Assembly: GCF_000702265.1 (NCBI RefSeq)
Contig: NZ_JNKZ01000007.1
Span: 1 to 64,000, forward strand
DNA length: 64,000 nucleotides
Direction: 5' to 3'
DNA from: Butyrivibrio sp. NC2002
GTDB taxonomy: Bacteria > Bacillota > Clostridia > Lachnospirales > Lachnospiraceae
A program made the position numbers and the translations under genes. Below are positions 37,231 to 44,939 of this stretch, piece after piece. The notes under the pieces were generated by a model that worked only from the letters and a program-made list of their open reading frames with translations, was not told the DNA's origin and made no database searches. Positions within the stretch are counted from its first letter, which is position 1; each line of letters starts with the position of its first letter.

Positions 37231-37275
37231 AAAAGCATAAGAACTGCAGATGCAGTTTATATATCAGGCATTATA

Positions 37276-37452
37276 CCTGACCTGGAATGTTCGACAACTC
37301 CGGTGTAATTTGAACCTACATTTACTTTAAACGGGACACCTAATTGAGGATCGGATGCCACGCCTTCGGCCCTGCACATGTGCAGACCAGCTATGGGAGA
37401 GGAAGGCAGATGTAACCTCCGCGGTAACCCACCTGGCGTTAGCTAGGAGTCA
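37276..37452 (+). ncRNA. ssrS: 6S RNA (SsrS)
   Basis: A non-coding segment between a strong promoter and a terminator. It contains CCTGGAATGTTCGACAA, comparable to the E. coli 6S start CUGAGAUGUUCGCAAG. On the 3' side it has GGTAACCCACCTGGCG, comparable to the E. coli GGTTACAGCCTGCGG. CCTGGAATG (37281-37289) can pair with CGTT-AGCTAGG (37437-37447) as a closing stem. 6S RNA mimics an open promoter and holds sigma-A RNA polymerase in slow growth. The primary transcript probably runs from about 37237 to 37508, including a 5' AACTGCA/TGCAGTT hairpin. The mature ends are estimates. Confidence 0.8.
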
Positions 37453-37486
37453 AATAACCGGAACCGGCATCCCGGGGAAACTTTTA

Positions 37487-37508
37487 AACAGCCTTATGGC
37501 TGTTTTTT
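37487..37508 (+). terminator. Terminator of the 6S RNA gene
   Basis: AACAGCC and GGCTGTT form a 7-bp stem with a TTAT loop, followed by TTTT. Confidence 0.85.
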
Positions 37509-37582
37509 CTTTGCAATTATGGTATAATGAATTATCAGAAAATTAAGTTCGATATTTTGCAAATAGTCGAAAGGAGAATGCA

Positions 37583-38812
37583 ATGCTAGCTTCGTTGATT
37601 CCACTGTTTGATGATGAAATGAAAGTATGTGCATATTCTGTCTTTGCCCAGAGGGAGAACCATCTCATGAACCCTCAGCTCATGGGCACCGGTTTCCTTG
37701 ACAATGTCGTTAATATTGTTGGTCTTGATATCGTGGACAGTATTGGCACAAATGTATTATCAGGCGATAAAGAAGTGTTTGTTGAGATAAACAATATTTC
37801 GTTATTTGCTGGTATTGAAGAACAGTGTAGTGCTCCTAAGGAAAGAATCGTTCTCCTTCTGGATAATTCGATATTACCTGAAGAACCGTATCTTGCAAGG
37901 CTCTGGGACCTTAGAGGACAGGGATATAAGATAGCTATAAGAAAGCTGGCTGGCAATCAGTTTGAATCCTACAGATCCATCCTCAATATGTGTGACTATA
38001 TACTTCTTGATCACAGGAAGATAAATATAAGGAGCGCCAAGATCTTCTTTAAGAAGGCTTTTCCTGAAATCAAGCTATGTGCAGTTGGAGTTGATTCCAA
38101 GGAAGACTATGAAAGATTATCATCTGACGGATCGTACGATCTGTACGAAGGTAACTTTTTCAGAGTACCGGTAGAAGAGTCTGAGAGAACTGTTACACCC
38201 TTAAAGGTTACATATATTGAACTCTTAAATGTAGTCAACAGTCCTGATTTTGATCTCCAGGATGCTGCGGATGTAATCGGTAAAGATGCGGCTCTTGTTA
38301 TTTCGCTTCTTGAAATGGTAAACCACATGACCATCAATTCTGAGATAACATCTGTAAGACATGCTGCAGCAATGCTTGGCCAGAAGGAACTTAAGAAGTG
38401 GATAAATACAGCAGTTACAAAGGAACTGTGCGCTGACAAACCAAGTGAGATCACCAGAATTTCCATGGTAAGAGCCAAATTTGCAGAAAATCTTTCAGAA
38501 GTATTTGGTATGAAGGGACTATCAGCAGAGCTTTTCCTTACCGGATTGTTTTCACTTCTTGATGTCATGCTTGATCAGACAATGGAACAGTCACTTAAAC
38601 TGGTACATGTCAGCAAGAAGATCGAGGATGCACTTCTTCGAAGAACCGGTGAGCTGTGGCCTATAATGAACTTCGTTTTTGAATATGAAAATGCTTCATG
38701 GCAGGAAGTATCAAGACTTATGATACTAAATGAGATCGATATGAATGAAGTATATTCTGCGTATACTTCAGCTCTTAAGTGGTACAGAGACCTTATCGAT
38801 CCCATTAAATGA
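37583..38812 (+). CDS. EAL-HDOD signalling protein with a degenerate EAL domain
   Basis: A 409-residue cytoplasmic protein related to B. subtilis YuxH. Residues 1-200 resemble a shortened EAL phosphodiesterase domain but lack the ExLxR and the metal-binding acidic residues, so it should not cleave c-di-GMP. Residues 200-400 form an HDOD domain (LLNVVNSPDFDLQDAADVIG, and ITSVRHAAAMLGQKELKKW). Such proteins act as signalling adaptors. A GGAG ribosome site precedes the ATG. The terminator at 38849-38895 closes a single-gene unit behind 6S RNA. Confidence 0.88.
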   Translation: MLASLIPLFDDEMKVCAYSVFAQRENHLMNPQLMGTGFLDNVVNIVGLDIVDSIGTNVLSGDKEVFVEINNISLFAGIEEQCSAPKERIVLLLDNSILPEEPYLARLWDLRGQGYKIAIRKLAGNQFESYRSILNMCDYILLDHRKINIRSAKIFFKKAFPEIKLCAVGVDSKEDYERLSSDGSYDLYEGNFFRVPVEESERTVTPLKVTYIELLNVVNSPDFDLQDAADVIGKDAALVISLLEMVNHMTINSEITSVRHAAAMLGQKELKKWINTAVTKELCADKPSEITRISMVRAKFAENLSEVFGMKGLSAELFLTGLFSLLDVMLDQTMEQSLKLVHVSKKIEDALLRRTGELWPIMNFVFEYENASWQEVSRLMILNEIDMNEVYSAYTSALKWYRDLIDPIK

Positions 38813-38848
38813 CACAGCGTTTTCTATAGCGCAGGATAGTAAAAAAAC

Positions 38849-38895
38849 AAAAGCATTATTTCATGTATATTTATTCACATGGAATAGTGCTTTTT
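38849..38895 (+). terminator. Terminator after the EAL-HDOD gene
   Basis: AAAAGCATTATTTCATGT pairs, with some G-U pairs, with ACATGGAATAGTGCTTTT around an 11-nt loop and runs into TTTTTC. Confidence 0.8.
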
Positions 38896-38957
38896 CTGTG
38901 CAAATTGATTTAATTTTGGTATAATACTTTCAACTTTGAATTTAGAGGAGATGTGCT

Positions 38958-40313
38958 ATGAAAAAATATCTTGAGATGAGCAAAGAGGAACTTGAGCAGG
39001 AAGTCGTTAAGTTGAAGGCCCAGTACAAAAAGTACCAGGACATGGACCTTACACTTAATATGGCAAGAGGAAAGCCGTGTCATGAACAGCTTGATCTTTC
39101 AATGGGAATGATGGATGCACTTAATTCAGATGCAGATCTTTCCTGCGAGGATGGAACAGATTGCCGTAACTACGGTGTCCTTACCGGTATTCACGAAGCC
39201 AAAGTACTTATCGGAGCAATGATGGAGAACAAGCCTGAAAATATTATTATCTACGGCAATTCTTCACTTAATGTTATGTACGATACAGTATCTAGAGCAT
39301 ATACACACGGAATAATGGGTAATACTCCTTGGTGCAAGCTCGATAAAGTGAAATTCCTTTGCCCTGTTCCCGGATATGACAGACATTTTGCCATAACAGA
39401 ATATTTTGGAATAGAAATGATAAATGTTCCCATGACACCACAAGGACCTGATATGGACATGGTTGAAAAGTTTGTTTCTTCCGATGAAGCGATAAAGGGA
39501 ATCTGGTGCGTTCCTAAGTACTCCAATCCTCAGGGTTATTCATACTCTGATGAAACTGTAAGAAGATTTGCAAGACTTAAGCCTGCTGCAAAAGACTTTA
39601 GAATTTTTTGGGATAACGCTTACGGAATCCACCATCTCTATGATAAAGATCAGGATTACCTTATTGAGATCCTTGCTGAATGTAAAAAAGCCGGAAATCC
39701 CGACCTTGTTTACAAATTTGCTTCAACATCCAAGATCACTTTCCCCGGAAGTGGTATTGCTGCACTTGCAACATCTCCTAACAATATGGAAGATATCACA
39801 GCTCAGCTTCAGAATCAGACAATCGGTCATGACAAGGTTAACCAGCTCCGTCATGTAAGATTCTTTGGCGATATTGAAGGCATGAAGGCTCACATGAGAA
39901 AGCATGCAGACATCATTCGTCCTAAGTTTGAAGCAACTCTTGAGATACTTGAAAGAGACCTTGCGCCTCTTGGAATCGGTGAGTGGACTAAGCCAAAGGG
40001 TGGCTACTTTATAAGTTTTGATGCACCTGAAGGCTGTGCTAAAGCAATCGTAGACAGAGCCAAGAAAGCCGGCGTTACTATGACAAACGCAGGTGCAACC
40101 TATCCTTACGGAAAGGACCCCAAGGATTCAAATATCCGTATTGCTCCTACATTCCCTTCTCTTGGAGAACTTAGGAATGCTATGGATATCTTCACTGTTT
40201 GTACAAGACTTGTATATGCCATCAAGCTTCTTGACAAGATGGGAGAAAACATTTCCCTTACCGAAAACAGATATGAGGAAAATATGAAAAAAGCCAGCAA
40301 GGCAAAAAAGTAA
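38958..40313 (+). CDS. Class I/II aminotransferase (Aminotran_MocR / aspartate aminotransferase type Ic)
   Basis: A 451-residue PLP aminotransferase of the PF12897 type, members of which have been shown to act as aspartate aminotransferases. The substrate Arg region is LTLNMARGKPCHEQLDLS near the start. PLP contacts are WCVPKYSNPQGYSYS, FWDNAYGIHHL and the Schiff-base Lys in STSKITFPGSGIAAL (about residue 257). RIAPTFPS carries the second substrate Arg. A GGAG site precedes the ATG. It lies 20 nt upstream of the YgiQ-type gene and may be co-transcribed. Confidence 0.88.
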   Translation: MKKYLEMSKEELEQEVVKLKAQYKKYQDMDLTLNMARGKPCHEQLDLSMGMMDALNSDADLSCEDGTDCRNYGVLTGIHEAKVLIGAMMENKPENIIIYGNSSLNVMYDTVSRAYTHGIMGNTPWCKLDKVKFLCPVPGYDRHFAITEYFGIEMINVPMTPQGPDMDMVEKFVSSDEAIKGIWCVPKYSNPQGYSYSDETVRRFARLKPAAKDFRIFWDNAYGIHHLYDKDQDYLIEILAECKKAGNPDLVYKFASTSKITFPGSGIAALATSPNNMEDITAQLQNQTIGHDKVNQLRHVRFFGDIEGMKAHMRKHADIIRPKFEATLEILERDLAPLGIGEWTKPKGGYFISFDAPEGCAKAIVDRAKKAGVTMTNAGATYPYGKDPKDSNIRIAPTFPSLGELRNAMDIFTVCTRLVYAIKLLDKMGENISLTENRYEENMKKASKAKK

Positions 40314-40333
40314 TACTGGAGTAGATAATATTT

Positions 40334-42253
40334 ATGGCAAAGGGTTTTCCACCTGTTAGCAAAAAAGATATGGAAGAGATGGGGATAGACCAGGTTGATT
40401 TTGTCTATGTACTTGGAGATGCGTATGTAGATCACTCAAGCTTTGGTGCCGCCATCATTGTAAGGACACTAGAGGCTCACGGTTATAGCGTGGGCCTTAT
40501 TTGTCAGCCTGATTTCAGAGATGAAAAAAGCATAACCGCTCTTGGGACGCCTAGGCTTGGATTCCTTGTTTCAGCTGGAAATATGGATTCGATGGTAAAT
40601 CACTATACTGTTGCCAGAAAAAGAAGAAAAAATGATGCATACAGTCCCGGCGGGGTAATGGGGAAAAGACCGGACTATGCTGTAATAGTATATTGCAATC
40701 TGATAAGGAAGGTGTATAAAAAAGAGCCTATAATCATAGGTGGAATAGAAGCAAGCCTTAGAAGACTCGGACACTACGATTACTGGTCGAATAAGGTAAG
40801 GCGTTCGATACTCCTTGACTCAGGTGCAGATATTATTTCATACGGCATGGGTGAGATAAGTATAGTCGAGATAGCAGATGCACTTGATGGAGGAATCGCC
40901 GTATCGGACATCACCTATATAAACGGAACAGTCTTTAAGACAAGAGATGAAGAAAGCATATATGACGCTATAAAACTACCTTCTTTTGAGGAAATAAAAG
41001 AAGATAAAGAAAAATATGCGGAAAGCTTCAGAATCCAGTACCAAAACACTGACCCGTTTAATGCTAAGAGAATATATGAGACCTACGATAACAAGCTTTT
41101 TGTAGTTCAGAATCCGCCGTCCAGGCCTCTTACCACCCAGGAGCTTGATGATGTATATGACAGAGAATATACAAGGCGCTGGCATCCAATGTATGACAAA
41201 GACGGCGGAATACCGGCTTTTGATGAGATCAAATACTCAATCACATCTAACAGAGGCTGCTTTGGAGAGTGTAATTTCTGCGCGATCACATTCAATCAGG
41301 GAAGGATCGTCCAGAGTAGAAGTCATGAATCTATAATAAGAGAGGCTCTGCTTTTTAAAGAAGAGAAGGAATTCAAGGGATATATCCATGATGTAGGTGG
41401 TCCGACTGCGCAGTTCAGAAAGCCTGCCTGCAAAAAACAGCTTACGCACGGTGCGTGTAAGAACCGCAAGTGCATGTATCCAGAGCTTTGTCCAAACATG
41501 GAAGTTGACCATAGCGATTATTTTGCCCTGCTTAAGAAGCTAAGGAAAATACCCGGAATAAAGAAGGTATTCGTAAGGTCAGGTATGAGATTCGACTATC
41601 TTTTGGCAGACAAAAAGGCACTTGAATATATGGGCGATTTTTGCAAATACCATATAAGCGGACAGCTGCGAGTAGCTCCTGAGCATATTTCTGATAATGT
41701 TCTATCACTTATGGGTAAGCCCAAAGTAAAGGTATATGATAAGTTCATCGAGAAGTTTGACAAGACCAATGAGAAGCTTGGACTTAAACAGTATGCCGTT
41801 CCGTACCTTATGTCGTCGCATCCCGGCAGCACACTAAAAGACGCGATAGCTCTTGCGGAATACCTTTGTAAACACAGGCTAAATCCCGAGCAGGTGCAGG
41901 ATTTCTATCCAACGCCGGGAACAGTCTCAACCTGCATGTACTATACAGGAATCGATCCTTTGACGATGCAGAAGGTGTATGTTGCCAGAGATCCGCATGA
42001 AAAGGCAATGCAGAGAGCACTCATACAGTTTAAAAAGCCTGAAAACTATGAACTTGTAAAGGAAGCTCTGCTGAGAGAACATCGGGAAGACCTTATAGGC
42101 TATGCTCCGGGCTGCCTTATTCCGCCAAGGAAAATTTCTTTTGATAAACAAAATAAAAAGAATCCTGCCGGCGGCATAAAGAAAAATAAGGCTCAGGATA
42201 ATAAAAGGCATACAAGCGACAATAAAAAGACTCGCAAGAGAAAAGCAAAGTAA
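40334..42253 (+). CDS. YgiQ family radical SAM protein
   Basis: A 639-residue radical SAM enzyme with a B12-binding-like N-terminal region (FVYVLGDAYVDHSSFG) and a central SAM domain. The cluster motif CFGECNFC (CxxxCxxC) is at about residue 309. A second Cys set (CKNRKCMYPELC) and the conserved HDVGGPTAQFR are typical of YgiQ/UPF0313. The C-terminus is Lys-rich. The family reaction is not established. The ribosome site is weak (GGAGTAG). A terminator-like hairpin and the family B element copy 2 follow. Confidence 0.93.
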   Translation: MAKGFPPVSKKDMEEMGIDQVDFVYVLGDAYVDHSSFGAAIIVRTLEAHGYSVGLICQPDFRDEKSITALGTPRLGFLVSAGNMDSMVNHYTVARKRRKNDAYSPGGVMGKRPDYAVIVYCNLIRKVYKKEPIIIGGIEASLRRLGHYDYWSNKVRRSILLDSGADIISYGMGEISIVEIADALDGGIAVSDITYINGTVFKTRDEESIYDAIKLPSFEEIKEDKEKYAESFRIQYQNTDPFNAKRIYETYDNKLFVVQNPPSRPLTTQELDDVYDREYTRRWHPMYDKDGGIPAFDEIKYSITSNRGCFGECNFCAITFNQGRIVQSRSHESIIREALLFKEEKEFKGYIHDVGGPTAQFRKPACKKQLTHGACKNRKCMYPELCPNMEVDHSDYFALLKKLRKIPGIKKVFVRSGMRFDYLLADKKALEYMGDFCKYHISGQLRVAPEHISDNVLSLMGKPKVKVYDKFIEKFDKTNEKLGLKQYAVPYLMSSHPGSTLKDAIALAEYLCKHRLNPEQVQDFYPTPGTVSTCMYYTGIDPLTMQKVYVARDPHEKAMQRALIQFKKPENYELVKEALLREHREDLIGYAPGCLIPPRKISFDKQNKKNPAGGIKKNKAQDNKRHTSDNKKTRKRKAK

Positions 42254-42266
42254 AAAAGACAAAAAA

Positions 42267-42294
42267 AGAAGCTTATTAAAAGCTTTCTGTTTTT
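42267..42294 (+). terminator. Terminator-like hairpin after the YgiQ-type gene
   Basis: AAGCTT ATTAA AAGCTT forms the core of an A/T-rich stem, followed by TCTGTTTTT. As with copy 1, the T run touches the GGGAGG box of the family B element. Confidence 0.6.
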
Positions 42295-42380
42295 GGGAGG
42301 AGGAGCTGTCAGATGGGGAATCTGACAGCCCTGGTATGAAAAAAGTTTTGTTGGGGGAGTCAGAAGCTCTTTGCTTCTGA
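42295..42380 (+). repeat. Family B structured element, copy 2
   Basis: Relative of 20385-20470. GGGAGG box; hairpin 1, GCTGTCAGAT / ATCTGACAGC with a GGGGA loop (42305-42329); conserved GTATGAAAAAAGTTTT and TTGGGG; hairpin 2, TCAGAAGC / GCTTCTGA with a TCTTT loop (42360-42380). Compared with copy 1, hairpin 1 changes two pairs (A-T to C-G, T-A to A-T) while keeping the fold, and hairpin 2 is re-paired without the bulge. The rest of 42381-42546 is AT-rich and contains TTGACAAAA, as in copy 1. Confidence 0.75.
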
Positions 42381-42546
42381 TATGTATATAATACAATTGA
42401 TTTTTGACAAAAGTATGTACACACCCTAAAAGAATAATAAGAATTGTAATCAATGGATTAATAAAATATTACACAATCATAAACAAATACATATTTGCAA
42501 TATGGTTTTGAAATATGATTTATAAAACTTAAAAAGAGGTGTCAGC

Positions 42547-43653
42547 ATGAACAGAGACAAGATTATAGTAAGAACCAGCATTTTGGGAATAATAGCCAAT
42601 TGCCTTCTGGCAGGTTTTAAGGCTGCAATCGGTCTTATTTCAGGGTCTATCGCCATAACGATGGATGCAGTAAACAATTTAAGTGATGCGCTTTCTTCTG
42701 TTATAACAATTATCGGAACCAAGCTTGCAGGCAAAGCTCCCGACAAAAAGCACCCTCTTGGTTACGGAAGAATTGAGTATCTAAGTGCGGCTGTTATCTC
42801 TGTGATCGTACTCTATGCCGGTATTACATCACTTATCGAATCAATTAAAAATATTATAAATCCCAAGGTTCCTGAATATTCGATTCCGAGCCTTATTATT
42901 GTAGGAGTTGCAGTTGTAGTGAAGATTGTTCTGGGAACTTACGTTAAAAAGACAGGGGAGAGTGTTAATTCAGATTCCCTTATCGCTTCGGGAGAGGATG
43001 CAAAAAATGACTCGATCATTTCTTCAGCAACCCTTGTTGCTGCTATTATATTTATTCTTACAGGATTAAAACTGGAAGCTTATCTGGCAGGAATTATTTC
43101 AATAATAATTATAAAATCAGGTCTTGAGATGCTTAGAGACACACTTTCGCAGATTCTTGGTGAGAGAGTAGATGCTTCAATAACAAATGAGATTAAGAAG
43201 ACAGTAGCATCTTTTCCCGATGTACTCGGTGCTTATGACCTTATCCTTCATAACTATGGCCCGGATAAGCTTGTGGGTTCTATACATATAGAAGTGCCTG
43301 AAGGTATTTCAATTAAGAGACTTGATCAGCTTGAAAGAGAGATAGCCATGGAAGTATTTAAAAAGCATGGCGTAGCACTTGAGGGAATTGGTATTTACTC
43401 CAATAATTCAGATGATTCTGCAGCAGGAAAGCTTAAGAGCGAAATTGTAAAGATAGCTACCAAGTACGAGCATGTTAAACAGATTCATGGTTTTTATTTA
43501 GATGAAGTAAAAAAATATGTTTCCTTCGATATAGTCATTAACTTCGATGCCGATGACAGAAAGGGATTGTTTGACACGATAATGAAGGAGATAAAAGATA
43601 CTTATCCTATGTATGAATTTGAAGTAGCAATGGACAGAGATTATAGTGACTAA
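42547..43653 (+). CDS. Cation diffusion facilitator (CDF) family transporter, copy 1
   Basis: Metal efflux transporter of 368 residues with about six membrane helices and an extended cytoplasmic C-terminal region. The metal site of helix 2 is in MDAVNNLSDALSS, and the helix 5 site in SGEDAKNDS, matching the MMT1/FieF-like CDF pattern. The C-terminal region carries LILHNYGPDKLVGSIHIEVPE, a typical CDF cytoplasmic dimer domain, plus a second such repeat. It likely exports Mn, Zn or Fe. It lies tail-to-tail with a paralogue that shares the same layout. GAGGTG precedes the start. Confidence 0.92.
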   Translation: MNRDKIIVRTSILGIIANCLLAGFKAAIGLISGSIAITMDAVNNLSDALSSVITIIGTKLAGKAPDKKHPLGYGRIEYLSAAVISVIVLYAGITSLIESIKNIINPKVPEYSIPSLIIVGVAVVVKIVLGTYVKKTGESVNSDSLIASGEDAKNDSIISSATLVAAIIFILTGLKLEAYLAGIISIIIIKSGLEMLRDTLSQILGERVDASITNEIKKTVASFPDVLGAYDLILHNYGPDKLVGSIHIEVPEGISIKRLDQLEREIAMEVFKKHGVALEGIGIYSNNSDDSAAGKLKSEIVKIATKYEHVKQIHGFYLDEVKKYVSFDIVINFDADDRKGLFDTIMKEIKDTYPMYEFEVAMDRDYSD

Positions 43654-43657
43654 TAAA

Positions 43658-43690
43658 GAAAGACAGCTGAAAAAGCTGCCTATCTTTTAT
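43658..43690. terminator. Weak bidirectional terminator between the CDF genes
   Basis: CAGCT GAAAA AGCTG with outer AAAGA/TCTTT pairing lies in the 52-nt gap between the convergent CDF genes. The structure is imperfect. Confidence 0.4.
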
Positions 43691-43705
43691 AATCATGAGA
43701 ATATG

Positions 43706-44809
43706 TCAGATATCAAGATCTCTATGAATTATGAATGTGTATTCCGGGAAAGCCTCTTCAAGGTGCATCTGAGCATGTGCTCCTGTTTCCTCGGGATATT
43801 TATCATCAAAGCTTGTAACAACATCCAGATAAACCTGTTTTTTCTTGGAGTCTATGTATATTCCATGAACCTGGATGATTGATTCGATATGTTCAAGTCT
43901 TTTTTCTATCTCCAGACGCATGGCCTTTGTTTCTTCATCGTAGGAGCAGGTTCCTATGCTTGATAGAGTGACGCCAAATTTTTGGTTAATGTCGCGTTTT
44001 AAATCCTGCGTCATTATGGAGATATCAGATGCTGTCATTTTGCTGTCTATATCGACCTCTACGGAACCTATATATCTGCTCGGACCATAGTTGTGAAGGA
44101 TGAGATCATGAACACTAAGTACGTTTTCATTTTTACTTATTTCTTCAATTATCTTGTCTGTGAAACTTCTATCCAGCCGCCTTCCCAAGATATCGTTTAG
44201 ATCATCAAATAATAGTTCAAACCCGGAACGCATGATAAGGATTGCAATTAGTAGACCAACGATAGCATCAAGCTGAATGTGCATCGTAATGTATATCACA
44301 GTTGAAACAAGTACTGCAACAGATATAAGGCAGTCATTAAGCGCATCAACTCCGGAGCCGACAAGTGCAGGTGAATTGTACAATTTACCCCTGTTTTTGA
44401 CATATGTACCAAGAACGCATTTAGTCACTATGGTAAAGACAAGAATAAGAATTGTATATACTGAGTAGTTTGTTTGAGTAGGCTCAAATATCTTTTTTAT
44501 TGCTTCAAAACATGCGGTCATTCCTGCGTAGATAACTATGATCGACACAATGATCGCACTTAAATACTCAATTCTGCCGTGCCCCATTGGATGATCTTCA
44601 TCAGGTTTTTTGGATGCAAGAAGAAGACCTATTATTGTTATAATAGAGCTCACAGCATCAGTCAAATTATTTAAGGCGTCGAGAACGATAGCAATAGATC
44701 CGGATAAAATGCCTACAACAGCCTTGCACATCACAAGAATCAGATTTGCGACAATACTTATTATCGACGTATGTACGATTTTTTTATCACGATTATTTGT
44801 ATTATTCAT
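43706..44809 (-). CDS. Cation diffusion facilitator (CDF) family transporter, copy 2
   Basis: A 367-residue paralogue of the convergent CDF gene. It has matching motifs LDALNNLTDAVSS, SGVDALNDC and HDLILHNYGPSRYIGSVEVD. The presumed metal ligand positions agree with copy 1. No Shine-Dalgarno sequence precedes the ATG at 44809. Instead TATAAT ends only 6 nt before the ATG, with a -35 at the right spacing, so the message is predicted to begin at or next to the start codon (leaderless). The two genes may handle different metals or conditions. Confidence 0.9.
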   Translation of the reverse strand: MNNTNNRDKKIVHTSIISIVANLILVMCKAVVGILSGSIAIVLDALNNLTDAVSSIITIIGLLLASKKPDEDHPMGHGRIEYLSAIIVSIIVIYAGMTACFEAIKKIFEPTQTNYSVYTILILVFTIVTKCVLGTYVKNRGKLYNSPALVGSGVDALNDCLISVAVLVSTVIYITMHIQLDAIVGLLIAILIMRSGFELLFDDLNDILGRRLDRSFTDKIIEEISKNENVLSVHDLILHNYGPSRYIGSVEVDIDSKMTASDISIMTQDLKRDINQKFGVTLSSIGTCSYDEETKAMRLEIEKRLEHIESIIQVHGIYIDSKKKQVYLDVVTSFDDKYPEETGAHAQMHLEEAFPEYTFIIHRDLDI

Positions 44810-44815
44810 GCCAAT

Positions 44816-44844
44816 ATTATAGCAACTTATATGTAAAAAGTTAA
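44816..44844 (-). promoter_or_regulatory. Promoter giving a predicted leaderless CDF mRNA
   Basis: On the minus strand TTAACT (44839-44844), a 17-nt spacer and TATAAT (44816-44821) precede the ATG at 44809. The usual start distance places +1 at the A of the ATG or within a base of it. Confidence 0.6.
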
Positions 44845-44939
44845 GAAAGCAAATTTACAATACTGAATTTGTGAATAAGCACTATAATGAAAAAGGCAAA
44901 GTCCAAAATCGACCAATAATACAGGAAAAACTACATTAT

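Noticed and set aside
42381..42546. NiCo or other metal riboswitch upstream of the CDF gene
   Set aside because: The family B element lacks the known conserved cores of NiCo, Mn and other metal riboswitches that I can recall.
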